DNA from: Paenibacillus caseinilyticus
GTDB lineage: Bacteria > Bacillota > Bacilli > Paenibacillales > NBRC-103111
Assembly (NCBI RefSeq): GCF_027533645.1
Contig: NZ_JAQAGY010000002.1
Coordinates: 372,001 to 436,000, forward strand
Direction: 5' to 3'
DNA length: 64,000 nt
Made by a program: the position numbers and the translations under genes. The first letter of the stretch is position 1, and every line of letters begins with the position of its first letter. Positions 54,590-63,910 of the stretch are shown piece after piece. A model generated the notes under the pieces. The model saw only the letters and a program-made list of their open reading frames with translations. It was not told where the DNA came from and made no database searches.

Positions 54590-55585
54590 ATGAACGCAAG
54601 AGTAACGGTGGTGGGAGGCGGGGCGCTCGGCATGCTGTTCGGAGGCCGGCTTGCCGCTTCCGGTACCGAGGTGGAGCTGGTGGTGCGCCGGAAGGAACAG
54701 GCGGAACGGCTGGCGTCGGAGGGCCTGCATCTTCATGAATCTTCTGCGGGGAAGGAGAATCTTCCTCTGCAAGTACGACCGTCGGTCCGGCTTATGGACG
54801 GGGGGCGGCTCCCGGGGGAGGAAGGGGGCGCTGATCAGCCGCCATCGCAATGGGTGCTGCTTGCGGTGAAGCAGACGGCAATCACCCCGGAGTTCTGCGA
54901 GAAGCTTGTAGGGATCGTTCCGCCGGGCGCGGGAGTGGTATGTCTGCAGAATGGCATAGGACATGCGGAGGTGCTGTCGGAGGTGCTGCCAAGGGAGCGG
55001 ATCCTGCTCTCCGTAACGACCGAAGGGGCCCTACAACGATCGGATACGGCTGCCGTGCACACCGGGGGCGGCACCACCTGGATCGGTTCCCTGTTGGAGC
55101 AGGGGGGCGTTCCGGAGGATGAGCAAAAAAAACTGGCGTCTCTGCTTCTCCGAGCAGGATTCCGGGCCGAGGTGTCGAACAACATCCAACAACGGGTGTG
55201 GCAGAAGCTGCTGACCAATGCGGCTATCAATCCGTTGACGGCCATCCTGAAGGTGACGAACGGCGAGCTGCCACAGCTCCCCGGCATTGCTCATCTTATG
55301 AAGGAACTGTTGTCCGAGGGAGAGAAGCTGGCTGCCCTGCGGGGAATCTCGCTGGATGCCGATCTCTGGGAACAGGTGCTGGCGGTATGCCGGGCCACGG
55401 CATCCAACCGGTCCTCCATGCTGCAGGATATCCTATCCGGGCGGCGCACCGAGATCGGGGCGATTAACGGAGGTTTGCTCCGCGCAGCGGCAGCGGAGGG
55501 GATCCGGCTGCCTGCCAACGAAACCGTGTTTGCCCTTGTCCGCGCACTGGAGGAGAAGGGGGATGCGGATAAGCGGTGCCCGTAA
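54590..55585 (+). CDS. panE: 2-dehydropantoate 2-reductase
   Basis: Ketopantoate reductase (331 residues), the NADPH step of pantothenate and CoA synthesis. Rossmann motif VVGGGALGMLFGGRL (6-20), then VCLQNGIGH and the catalytic lysine in VWQKLLTNAAINPLTAI. ATG 54590 has GGGAGG; other in-frame starts upstream (54356, 54548) have no homology. An extended -10 (TGC-TATGAT, 54544-54552) could drive it. In Bacillales panE often stands near DUF3397 and bshC, as here. Confidence 0.93.
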   Translation: MNARVTVVGGGALGMLFGGRLAASGTEVELVVRRKEQAERLASEGLHLHESSAGKENLPLQVRPSVRLMDGGRLPGEEGGADQPPSQWVLLAVKQTAITPEFCEKLVGIVPPGAGVVCLQNGIGHAEVLSEVLPRERILLSVTTEGALQRSDTAAVHTGGGTTWIGSLLEQGGVPEDEQKKLASLLLRAGFRAEVSNNIQQRVWQKLLTNAAINPLTAILKVTNGELPQLPGIAHLMKELLSEGEKLAALRGISLDADLWEQVLAVCRATASNRSSMLQDILSGRRTEIGAINGGLLRAAAAEGIRLPANETVFALVRALEEKGDADKRCP

Positions 55586-55613
55586 CCATACTGAAAGAAT
55601 CGGGGGATGAAGA

Positions 55614-56006
55614 GTGGTCGTACTGCTGCAGTGGCTCCAACAGCTTTACCTGTTCCTTGCGCTGGTGCCTTTCGCCGCGTTCCTGCTCACCTGGGGGGCG
55701 GTCTATGGCATCACGCGGGACAAACGCAAAGCAACACACTACAGCATGGATATCACCTCTGTGTTCCTGATCGGTTCGGTAGCCGTGATGAGCAGGAACA
55801 TCTTCGGTTCGGGGATGCTCGGCTGGACTGTGGTTCTGGTCTTTCTCGTAGCGGCCGGGCTGCTCGGCAACATGCAGAACCGCAAACGGGGCAAGGTTGA
55901 TCTGGTGCGCATCGCAAGGACGCTGGGCAGGCTCGGATTTGTATTCTTGTCCGCGTGCTATGTTTTGCTGCTGCTCGTCGGTATTGGCAAATATATGATT
56001 ATCTAA
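55614..56006 (+). CDS. DUF3397 membrane protein
   Basis: 130 residues in four hydrophobic helices, with the DUF3397 pattern TWGAVYGITRDKRKATHYSMDITSVFLI. GTG 55614 follows GGGGGATGAAGA. It is the usual neighbour of panE and bshC in Bacillales; function unknown. A hairpin terminator follows. Confidence 0.88.
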   Translation: MVVLLQWLQQLYLFLALVPFAAFLLTWGAVYGITRDKRKATHYSMDITSVFLIGSVAVMSRNIFGSGMLGWTVVLVFLVAAGLLGNMQNRKRGKVDLVRIARTLGRLGFVFLSACYVLLLLVGIGKYMII

Positions 56007-56058
56007 AAATACAGGAATAGTCGGGATTCGACATCTGAATAGTTTTGCATTATACTGG

Positions 56059-56092
56059 GGGAGTCTATGAATAGGCTCCCTTTTCCATTTTT
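56059..56092 (+). terminator. panE-DUF3397 terminator
   Basis: GGGAG-T-CTA pairs with TAG-G-CTCCC around TGAA, followed by TTTTCCATTTTT. Confidence 0.8.
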
Positions 56093-56379
56093 GCGAATAC
56101 CTGGGACTCGGAAAAAAATGTTTGTGGATTTTATTAACCTGTGGTTGTATAATTTCTATCTGGCAACGTTTTCACTTCGTATAGGTTGTTTACAACTTGA
56201 TTTAAATTCGTTATTATCTATTCTATATTCTTTGTGTCATGCTTATGTAATGAATATTCACATGACATTAACTTCTATAATATTACATAATTCCTCATGT
56301 GAACCTATCTACCCTGAAGTCATGAACGATTCTCGTTCTTGATCTTATAAATTATCTTGAAATTAAAAGGAGCGACTGT
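56093..56379 (+). promoter_or_regulatory. AT-rich control region of the opp operon
   Basis: About 290 bases of clearly lower GC than the surroundings, without a gene. It contains several -10-like boxes (TATAAT 56276-56281) and an inverted repeat CACATGA/TCATGTG enclosing that box. No clear CodY site (AATTTTCWGAAAATT) is visible. The active promoter cannot be fixed by eye. Confidence 0.5.
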
Positions 56380-58044
56380 ATGAACGTTCGTAAATTTTTG
56401 GCTACGACGGTTGTATTGACCGTTATCGGGGGAGCAGCTGCAGGCTGCAGCGGCGAGACAAACAATAAAGACAACGCCGCAGGCGACACAAAGAGCACGG
56501 GATCCAAGCAGGAGATTACCCTGAACTACCGTTCGGAGCCAGGGGCTTTGGATGTATCCAAGACCACGCAGATTGCCGGGTTCACCGTCCTGAATGCGGT
56601 TGGCGAAGGCTTGTACCGGATGAACAAGGATAACAAGGCCGAGCCTGCGCTCGCCAAGGACATGCCTAAAGTATCCGCGGACGGCAAAACGTACACGATC
56701 ACGCTGAAAGACGGCGTTACTTATTCCGACGGCACGCCGGTGAAAGCGGAAGACTTCGTATACTCGTTCCAGCGCTCCGTTGACCCTTCGACGAAAGCAC
56801 TCTATTCCTTTATGGTCTCTTGGGTAAAGGGCGGGGCTGACGTGCTCAAGGCGAAGACTCCTGAAGAGGTGGCAGCCAAGAAGAAAGAGATGGGTGTGAA
56901 GGCCCTCGACGAGAAAACCGTTGAGATTACCCTCGAACGTCCGATCCCCTTCTTCACCGAGCAGTTGTCTTTCCTGACGTTCTTTCCGCAGCGCAAAGAC
57001 CTGATCGAGAAATTCGGGGATAAGAACGGTGCGGACGCCGAGTCCGTAGTCGGTGCCGGTCCTTTCAAACTCGAGAAGTGGGCTCATGACCAGCAGATCG
57101 TTCTCGTGAAGAACGACAAGTACTGGGACAAAGACAATGTAAAGCTCGAGAAAGTCAACATGAATATCGTGAAGGAAGAGAGCACGGGGCTTAACCTGTT
57201 CCAGACCGGCGCTTCGGATCTTCAGGTCATCAGTGCCGATAATATCGCTCTCTGGGAAGGCAAGCCGGAGTATATTCTCCAGCCGGAGCTGTCCTCCTGG
57301 TACGTCAAGCTTAACGAGAAGAACGTTCCTGCCTTTGCGAACAAGAAGATCCGCCAAGCCCTCGGCATGGCGATCGACAACAAGGCATTCATTGAAACGG
57401 TCATGGGCAAAGGCCCTGTACCTGCAACCGGCTTCGTTCCTAACGGTACAAGCGACGGCAACAGCAACGAATTCCGCAAGCAAGCGGGCGATCTTATGCC
57501 GAAGTTCGATCCGGAGAAAGCGAAGACCCTGCTCAAGGAAGGTCTTGCCGAACTGGGTCTGACCGCACTGCCTAACTTCACACTGCAGGTCGATGACCAC
57601 AATACCGGTCCCAAATCCGTTGAGTTCGTCGTAGCGCAGTGGAAACAAAACCTCGGCGTGGACGCGACAGCTCAGCCGCTGCCGCACAAGCTGCGTGTAG
57701 ATAACGAGAACAACCATAAATACCAAGCTTCCATGTCGGGCTGGGGCGCGGACTACAATGATCCGATGACGTTCCTCGACATGTGGATCACGGGCGGCGA
57801 GTTCAACGATGTGGACTGGTCCAACCCTGAGTATGACAAGCTGATCACAGCCGCTCAGAACGAGCTGGACAAAGCGAAGCGTTCGCAGTACATGGTAGAT
57901 GCAGAGAAGCTCCTGCTTCAGGAAATGCCGATCCTGCCGAACTACTTCCGTGCGCTGAGCTGGGTGAAGAGCACGAAAGTGGAAGGCATGATCTTCCCTC
58001 CTTACGGCGTAGAGTTTGAACTGAAATGGGCATCCGTAAAGTAA
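56380..58044 (+). CDS. oppA: oligopeptide ABC transporter, substrate-binding lipoprotein
   Basis: 554-residue SBP_bac_5 protein that captures peptides outside the cell for OppBCDF. Lipobox GAAAGC with C23. Family segments: LALDVSKTTQIAGFTVLNAVGEGLY-like start of the mature part, YTITLKDGVTYSDGTPVKAEDFVYSFQR, and the C-terminal SGWGADYNDPMTFLDMW. AAAGGAG precedes the ATG. First gene of oppABCDF; a hairpin (58067-58098) after it may raise its level over the membrane genes. Confidence 0.95.
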   Translation: MNVRKFLATTVVLTVIGGAAAGCSGETNNKDNAAGDTKSTGSKQEITLNYRSEPGALDVSKTTQIAGFTVLNAVGEGLYRMNKDNKAEPALAKDMPKVSADGKTYTITLKDGVTYSDGTPVKAEDFVYSFQRSVDPSTKALYSFMVSWVKGGADVLKAKTPEEVAAKKKEMGVKALDEKTVEITLERPIPFFTEQLSFLTFFPQRKDLIEKFGDKNGADAESVVGAGPFKLEKWAHDQQIVLVKNDKYWDKDNVKLEKVNMNIVKEESTGLNLFQTGASDLQVISADNIALWEGKPEYILQPELSSWYVKLNEKNVPAFANKKIRQALGMAIDNKAFIETVMGKGPVPATGFVPNGTSDGNSNEFRKQAGDLMPKFDPEKAKTLLKEGLAELGLTALPNFTLQVDDHNTGPKSVEFVVAQWKQNLGVDATAQPLPHKLRVDNENNHKYQASMSGWGADYNDPMTFLDMWITGGEFNDVDWSNPEYDKLITAAQNELDKAKRSQYMVDAEKLLLQEMPILPNYFRALSWVKSTKVEGMIFPPYGVEFELKWASVK

Positions 58045-58066
58045 GAAGTACCAATTAAATGGAAAC

Positions 58067-58098
58067 GAGCCGTCTTCCGCTGAGCGAAGGGCGGCTCC
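58067..58098 (+). terminator. intercistronic hairpin oppA/oppB
   Basis: GAGCCG..CTTC pairs with GAAG..CGGCTC; the following bases are only weakly T-rich. Probably a partial terminator or RNA stabiliser, common behind binding-protein genes. Confidence 0.55.
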
Positions 58099-58139
58099 TT
58101 CTGTCTGACCGCAGAAACTGAAAGTGAGGAGGAATCATT

Positions 58140-59069
58140 ATGGTACGTTATACACTGCGCCGTCTTCTCTACGCACTCATAACCATATGGCTGATCGTTA
58201 CGCTGACGTTCGTGCTCATGAAGAATCTGCCCGGCGACCCGTTCGAGAACTCGGAGAAGCTGACATCGGAGCAGAGGGCCATTCTCGCCAGACAGTACGG
58301 ACTGGACAAGCCGATCTCGGAGCAGTACTTTTTGTATCTGCAGAATGTGATCAAGGGAGATTTGGGCGTCTCGTTCCAATATCCGGCCCGCAAAGTAACC
58401 GAAGTTATCGCACAGGGAATTCCCGCATCCATGGAGCTTGGGATCTGGTCGATTCTGCTTGCTCTGATCGGCGGGATCTCGCTCGGCACCATCGCAGCGC
58501 TTCGGCATAATACCAAATGGGATTATACCGCCATGTTCACCGCCGTCGCCGGTGTGTCGATCCCTTCGTTCGTCCTGGGGCCGCTGCTTTCCTACTTCGT
58601 AGGCGTTAAGCTGGGCTGGCTCCCTCCGGGCCTCTGGTTCGAACCGGAACACCGGGTACTGCCCGCCCTGGCCCTGTCTTTCGGAACCATGGCCATTCTG
58701 GCGCGGCTCATGAGAACTTCGATGCTCGACGTCGTCAACCAGGACTATATTAAGACGGCGAAGGCCAAAGGTCTGTCGGGCTCGTCCATCGTGCTCAAGC
58801 ATATTTTCCGTAATGCGCTGCTGCCGATCGTTACGATTATCGGGCCTGTCTTCGTCGGCGTCATTACCGGTACGCTCGTCGTCGAGCAGATCTTCTCGGT
58901 TCCGGGTCTCGGCAAGCACTTCGTGCAGTCGATCCTCACTAATGATTACACGATGATCAGCGGACTTACCATTTTTTACTCCGTCATCTTGGTCTTTGTC
59001 CTCTTCCTGACGGATATTGCATACGGTTTTATTGATCCGCGAATTCGTTTGGCCAAAGGAAAGGGGTAA
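58140..59069 (+). CDS. oppB: oligopeptide ABC transporter permease OppB
   Basis: 309 residues, six membrane helices. N-terminal YTLRRLLYALITIWLIVTLTFVLM is the OppB/DppB signature and VARLMRTSMLDVVNQDYIKTAKAKGLS the EAA loop that contacts the ATPases. GAGGAGG precedes ATG 58140. oppC follows after 5 bases. Confidence 0.95.
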   Translation: MVRYTLRRLLYALITIWLIVTLTFVLMKNLPGDPFENSEKLTSEQRAILARQYGLDKPISEQYFLYLQNVIKGDLGVSFQYPARKVTEVIAQGIPASMELGIWSILLALIGGISLGTIAALRHNTKWDYTAMFTAVAGVSIPSFVLGPLLSYFVGVKLGWLPPGLWFEPEHRVLPALALSFGTMAILARLMRTSMLDVVNQDYIKTAKAKGLSGSSIVLKHIFRNALLPIVTIIGPVFVGVITGTLVVEQIFSVPGLGKHFVQSILTNDYTMISGLTIFYSVILVFVLFLTDIAYGFIDPRIRLAKGKG

Positions 59070-59074
59070 CAGGG

Positions 59075-59992
59075 ATGCAGACGATGGAGAATAACGCATT
59101 TCAGCCTCTGTCCAAATCAGACAACGCGCAGGAAGTGATCGTGCGGCCTTCTCTGAGCTACTGGAAGGACGCTTGGCGGAGGCTCAAGAAGAACAAACTG
59201 GCCATGCTGGGCCTGTACACTCTGGTCAGCTTGATGGTCATGGCCATATTGGCGCCGTTTTTTTCAAGCTATGATTATGCTACGCAAACCTACACGATCC
59301 GCAACCAATGGCCTACGGCCGCGCACTGGTTCGGCACGGACGACTTCGGCCGCGACCTGTGGGTACGGGTATGGTGGGGCACACGGATTTCCCTGTTCAT
59401 CGGGATCGTCGCCGCTCTGATCGACTTCGTGATCGGTATCCTGTATGGCGGGATTTCGGCTTACTTCGGCGGCCGTGTCGATGATATCATGCAGCGTGTG
59501 ATCGAGATTGTGTATTCGATTCCGTTCCTGCTCATTACAATCCTGATGATTATGACGATCGGACCGAGCATCTGGACCATTATCCTGGCGTATTCGATTA
59601 CCGGCTGGGTACCGATGGCGCGGCTCGTCCGGGGTCAGATTCTGACGCTGAAGGAACAAGAGTATGTCCTGGCTGCCCGCACGCTCGGCGCTTCCCCGTC
59701 GCGTATTATTCTGCGGCACTTGATTCCGAATGCTCTGGGCATCATTATCGTCCAGATTACCTTTGTCGTTCCGAACGCGATCTTCGTCGAATCGTTCCTC
59801 AGCTTCATCGGCCTTGGGGTACGGCCGCCGCTGGCATCGCTCGGCTCGCTTCTCTCCGACGGCGTCAAGAGCATGACGATCTATCCTTATAAAGTACTGA
59901 TCCCGACGGTCATCTTCTCATTAATACTCATGAGCTTCAATCTGCTCGGTGACGGCCTCCGTGATGCGCTCGATCCGAAGATGCGGAAGTAA
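59075..59992 (+). CDS. oppC: oligopeptide ABC transporter permease OppC
   Basis: 305 residues, with the OppC N-terminal tail and six helices. WFGTDDFGRDLWVRVWWGTRISL and the EAA loop MARLVRGQILTLKEQEYVLAARTLGAS are the family marks. It pairs with OppB to form the membrane channel. A GGAAAGGGG site overlaps the end of oppB. Confidence 0.95.
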   Translation: MQTMENNAFQPLSKSDNAQEVIVRPSLSYWKDAWRRLKKNKLAMLGLYTLVSLMVMAILAPFFSSYDYATQTYTIRNQWPTAAHWFGTDDFGRDLWVRVWWGTRISLFIGIVAALIDFVIGILYGGISAYFGGRVDDIMQRVIEIVYSIPFLLITILMIMTIGPSIWTIILAYSITGWVPMARLVRGQILTLKEQEYVLAARTLGASPSRIILRHLIPNALGIIIVQITFVVPNAIFVESFLSFIGLGVRPPLASLGSLLSDGVKSMTIYPYKVLIPTVIFSLILMSFNLLGDGLRDALDPKMRK

Positions 59993-60007
59993 GGAGGGAG
60001 CACCACC

Positions 60008-61045
60008 ATGTCCAAAGCCAAAGCTCAACCCCTTCTCGAGGTAAAAGACCTCAGGGTATCCTTCTCGACTTATGTCGGAGAAGTACAAGCTGTCCGCGGC
60101 GTTTCGTTTCACCTGAACAAGGGGGAAGTTCTTGCGATCGTGGGGGAATCCGGCTGCGGCAAGTCCGTAACGGCCCAGACGATCATGAGGCTCATTCCAT
60201 CGCCTCCGAGCGTGATCAAGGGCGGCTCGATCCTGTTCGACGGAAAAACGGAAATTACGAAGATCAGCGACAAGCAAATGGAGAAAATCCGCGGTTCCGA
60301 GATGGGCATGATCTTCCAGGATCCGATGACCTCGCTGAATCCTACGATGACGATAGGCAAGCAGATCACCGAAGGTCTGATCAAGCACCAAGGGATGAGC
60401 CAGAAGGCGGCCAACGCCCGAGCGGTCGAAATTCTGAAGCTTGTCGGCATCTCCAATCCGGAGGGGCGGATCCACCAGTATCCGCATGAATTCTCAGGCG
60501 GTATGCGTCAGCGGGTCATGATCGCCATCGCCCTGGCCTGTAATCCGAAGCTCCTGATCGCCGACGAACCGACGACGGCGCTCGACGTAACGATTCAAGC
60601 GCAGATTATCGATCTCATGAAGAAGTTATCCGAAGAAACGGAATCATCCATTATCGTTATTACTCACGACCTCGGTGTCGTTGCCGAAATGGCTCAGCGC
60701 GTCGTGGTTATGTATGCCGGCCAAGTGGCCGAGCAGGGCACAGTGGACGAGATCTTCTATAATCCGAAACACCCGTATACCTGGGGCCTTCTCCGCTCGG
60801 TTCCGCGTCTGGACCAGCCGAAGGACAGCGATCTGGTGCCTATTCCCGGTACGCCTCCAGATCTGTTCGCGCCGCCGAAGGGCTGCCCGTTCGCTGCACG
60901 GTGCCCCCATGCCATGAATATCTGCGTGCAGCAGAACCCCGAGCACACGAAGCTGTCCGAGACCCATGCGGCCGCCTGCTGGCTGCTCCACCCGGATGCG
61001 CCGAAAGTGGAGCGTCCCGTTGAAACTGGAGGTGCCGTACGATGA
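60008..61045 (+). CDS. oppD: oligopeptide ABC transporter ATPase OppD
   Basis: 345 residues. Walker A GESGCGKS, signature EFSGGMRQR, Walker [13 protein letters not shown], and the C-terminal OPP domain with [15 protein letters not shown], a cysteine motif found in Opp/Dpp ATPases. AAGGAGG precedes the ATG; its stop overlaps oppF (ATGA). Confidence 0.95.
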   Translation: MSKAKAQPLLEVKDLRVSFSTYVGEVQAVRGVSFHLNKGEVLAIVGESGCGKSVTAQTIMRLIPSPPSVIKGGSILFDGKTEITKISDKQMEKIRGSEMGMIFQDPMTSLNPTMTIGKQITEGLIKHQGMSQKAANARAVEILKLVGISNPEGRIHQYPHEFSGGMRQRVMIAIALACNPKLLIADEPTTALDVTIQAQIIDLMKKLSEETESSIIVITHDLGVVAEMAQRVVVMYAGQVAEQGTVDEIFYNPKHPYTWGLLRSVPRLDQPKDSDLVPIPGTPPDLFAPPKGCPFAARCPHAMNICVQQNPEHTKLSETHAAACWLLHPDAPKVERPVETGGAVR

Positions 61046-61998
61046 GTAAACGTCCTTTGCTTGAGGTCAACGGACTTCAAAAGCATTTTAATCTCGGCGG
61101 AGGCAAAATCCTCAAAGCCGTGGACAACCTGAATTTCTCCATCGCCGAAGGCGAAACATTCGGCCTCGTAGGCGAGTCAGGCTGCGGGAAATCGACAGCC
61201 GGCCGTACGATCATCCGCCTGTACGAAGCGACGGGCGGCCAAGTAATGTTCGGCGGGGAGAACGTGCATACGCTCAAAGGACGCAAGCTGCATGAGTTCC
61301 GCCGTCAGATGCAGATGGTGTTCCAGGATCCTTACGCCTCGCTGAACCCGCGGATGACCGTCGGCAACATTATCGCCGAGGGGATCGATATCCACGGCCT
61401 GGGCAGCGGCCGCAAGCGCAAAGAACGCGTGAGCGAGCTGCTCGATGCGGTCGGTCTCAACGAAGAGCACGCGACGCGGTTCCCGCACGAGTTCTCCGGC
61501 GGACAGCGTCAGCGGATCGGGATTGCCCGGGCGCTGGCCATCGACCCGCAGCTGATCATTGCCGACGAGCCGATCTCGGCGCTGGACGTATCGGTTCAGG
61601 CGCAGGTGGTCAACCTGTTCAAGCGTCTGCAAAAAGAGCGCGGGCTGACGTACCTGTTCATCGCGCACGACTTGGCAATGGTCAAGCACATCTCCGACCG
61701 GATCGGCGTAATGTATCTCGGCAAGCTGGTGGAAGTTACCACGTCCGAGGAGTTGTACGCGAATCCGCTGCATCCTTACACCCAGTCGCTCTTGTCGGCG
61801 ATTCCGATTCCGGATCCCGAGGTGGAACGTTCGCGCGAGCGGATTATCCTCGAGGGCGAAATTCCGAGCCCGCTGAGTCCTCCGAGCGGCTGCCCGTTCC
61901 GTACCCGCTGCCCGAAGGCGATGGCGGAGTGCGCGGTCACCATGCCGGAATTCAAAGAAGTGCAGCCGGGACACTTTACGGCATGCCACCTGTACTGA
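61042..61998 (+). CDS. oppF: oligopeptide ABC transporter ATPase OppF
   Basis: 318 residues. Walker [10 protein letters not shown], signature FSGGQRQRIGIARAL, Walker B IADEPISALDVSVQAQ, C-terminal GCPFRTRCPKAMAEC. Partner of OppD; the two ATPases drive peptide import. GGAGGTG precedes the ATG in the end of oppD. A terminator ends the operon. Confidence 0.95.
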   Translation: MSKRPLLEVNGLQKHFNLGGGKILKAVDNLNFSIAEGETFGLVGESGCGKSTAGRTIIRLYEATGGQVMFGGENVHTLKGRKLHEFRRQMQMVFQDPYASLNPRMTVGNIIAEGIDIHGLGSGRKRKERVSELLDAVGLNEEHATRFPHEFSGGQRQRIGIARALAIDPQLIIADEPISALDVSVQAQVVNLFKRLQKERGLTYLFIAHDLAMVKHISDRIGVMYLGKLVEVTTSEELYANPLHPYTQSLLSAIPIPDPEVERSRERIILEGEIPSPLSPPSGCPFRTRCPKAMAECAVTMPEFKEVQPGHFTACHLY

Positions 61999-62002
61999 AA
62001 AG

Positions 62003-62055
62003 AAAGGCTCCTGCCCCCGCCGCATTCCTGCTCCGGGGGAGAGGGGCCTTTTTGG
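62003..62055 (+). terminator. opp operon terminator
   Basis: AAAGGCTCCT..CCCC pairs with GGGG..GGGGCCTTTTT with a few mismatches; the T tract follows. Confidence 0.75.
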
Positions 62056-62123
62056 TATGCGCGAAGGGAAGGGGCGGCGGTCCGGATTTCCTGGTGAATG
62101 CCGTTCGAATCTTTTCCGAATTT

Positions 62124-62152
62124 TTGACGATTCTTCTTCGGATGTGTACAAT
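62124..62152 (+). promoter_or_regulatory. bshC promoter
   Basis: TTGACG (62124-62129), 17 bases, TACAAT (62147-62152): a good sigma-A promoter 75 bases before the bshC start. Confidence 0.7.
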
Positions 62153-62226
62153 GAAAGAGCCCCTCCTGCTATGGCAGGGAGCGGGTATACATACATATGA
62201 AATTGCAGATGGAAGGCGGCGCTAGA

Positions 62227-63858
62227 ATGCGGATGGAAGCTTATCAATGGAAGTCCGGCCAGCCTTTGACCGATGATTATATCGCCCGGTTCGAGAAGAC
62301 CGGCGGGCTGTTCGAGTACAATCCATGGCAGGCCGGAAGCTGGTCGGAGCGGGCTTCCTGGCTGGACGGGCAGCGGCCGCAGGCAGACCGGCAGCAGGTG
62401 GCGGATGTGCTGCGCGCCTTCAACGAGCGTGCGGGGAATGCGCCCGAAGCACTCGCGGCCGTGGAGCAGCTTCGGGATCCCCGCGCCGTGTGTATCGTGG
62501 GCGGGCAGCAGGCCGGTCTCTTCACCGGACCGCTGCTTGTCGTCTACAAGGCGGTAACGCTGATTGTGGCAGCCCGCGAAGCGGCCGAGAAGCTGGGCCG
62601 TCCGGTGATTCCCCTGTTCTGGATTGCCGGGGAAGACCACGATTTCGATGAGGTCAACCACATCGATTATTTGTCGTCGTCCCTCGCCGTAGAACGGATC
62701 AAGCTGGAGCACCCGACCGGCGTCCGTACATCCGTATCGCGGACCGTGATGGACGCAGGGCAGTGGGAGGAGGCGATCGGTCAGCTCGACGCCTCCTTGA
62801 CGGGTACGGAGTTCAAGGAAGACCTGCTTGCTGCGGTCCGGGAAGCGCATGAAGGAGCGGGCACGCTGACCGAGGCTTTTGCGAAGCTGATGGCACGGCT
62901 CTTCGGCGCCCACGGGCTGGTGCTGCTGGACTCTGACGATCCTGCGCTGCGTGCGCTCGAAGGGCCGATGTTCCGGCGTCTGCTCGAACAGGGCAAGGAA
63001 GTGAACGATGCGCTGCTGGCCGGAGTAGACCGGTTGAAGACCGCGGGCTACACGCCGCAGGTGGAACTTCAGACTGCTTCGGCCAACCTGTTCGCCTTTG
63101 GGGATGGAGGAGAACGTATCCTCATATACCGGACGGAAGACGGGTATGCCGACCGCAAGGGCGAGCGCCGCTTCACGAGGGACGAGCTGCTGGCTTGGGC
63201 GGACCGTGAGCCTCAGCGGCTCAGCAACAATGTCATGACCCGACCGCTCATGCAGGATTATTTGTTCCCAGTGCTCGCTGCCGTACTGGGGCCGTCCGAG
63301 ATCGCTTATTGGGGGCAAACGGGGGAGGCGTTCCGTTTCCTCGGCATGCGGATGCCGATTCTGCTGCCCCGTATCGGATTCACTCTGGTCGAAGGCACCA
63401 TCCAGAAGAACATGCCGAAGTATGGTTTGACTATCGAGGATGTCATGGAGCGCATGGAAGAGAAGCGGGAGGCGTGGCTGCAGGAGCAGGATGCCTACGG
63501 GCTGGAATCCCGCTTTGCCGAAGTCAAAGCCTCGTTCCAGCACGCCTATCAGCCTCTGGTCGATACGCTCGGCGAGATCAATCCGGGACTGAAAAAGCTC
63601 GGGGATACGAACCTGGCCAAGATTTTGGAGCAGATCGATTTTCTTCACGGCAAGGCCGAAGACGGCCTCCGTTCTCAGCATGAGTCAGGCCTGCGCCAGC
63701 TGCAGCGGATCGAGGCATCGATCTGTCCCGGGGGCAAGGCGCAGGAGAGAGTCTACAACGTGTATGCTTATCTGAACCGGTACGGAAGGGACTGGATGGG
63801 GCGGCTGCTCTCCCTCCCGCTGGAGATCGACGGCAAGCACCGCGTCATCTATATGTAA
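62227..63858 (+). CDS. bshC: bacillithiol synthase BshC
   Basis: 543-residue enzyme that adds cysteine to glucosaminyl-malate, the last step of bacillithiol synthesis. VCIVGGQQAGLFTGPLLVVYKAVTLI and LFWIAGEDHDFDEVNHI are the family's core motifs, followed by a C-terminal coiled coil (about 420-500). I chose ATG 62227; ATG 62197 and 62233 are also possible, and the ribosome site (GGAAGGCGG) is not decisive. In B. subtilis (yllA) it stands near panE; here the opp operon lies between. Confidence 0.94.
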   Translation: MRMEAYQWKSGQPLTDDYIARFEKTGGLFEYNPWQAGSWSERASWLDGQRPQADRQQVADVLRAFNERAGNAPEALAAVEQLRDPRAVCIVGGQQAGLFTGPLLVVYKAVTLIVAAREAAEKLGRPVIPLFWIAGEDHDFDEVNHIDYLSSSLAVERIKLEHPTGVRTSVSRTVMDAGQWEEAIGQLDASLTGTEFKEDLLAAVREAHEGAGTLTEAFAKLMARLFGAHGLVLLDSDDPALRALEGPMFRRLLEQGKEVNDALLAGVDRLKTAGYTPQVELQTASANLFAFGDGGERILIYRTEDGYADRKGERRFTRDELLAWADREPQRLSNNVMTRPLMQDYLFPVLAAVLGPSEIAYWGQTGEAFRFLGMRMPILLPRIGFTLVEGTIQKNMPKYGLTIEDVMERMEEKREAWLQEQDAYGLESRFAEVKASFQHAYQPLVDTLGEINPGLKKLGDTNLAKILEQIDFLHGKAEDGLRSQHESGLRQLQRIEASICPGGKAQERVYNVYAYLNRYGRDWMGRLLSLPLEIDGKHRVIYM

Positions 63859-63910
63859 CAGGCTGCGGCCTGGGTTCCCTATTCCACCTATGCAAAGGAG
63901 CGAATTATTC

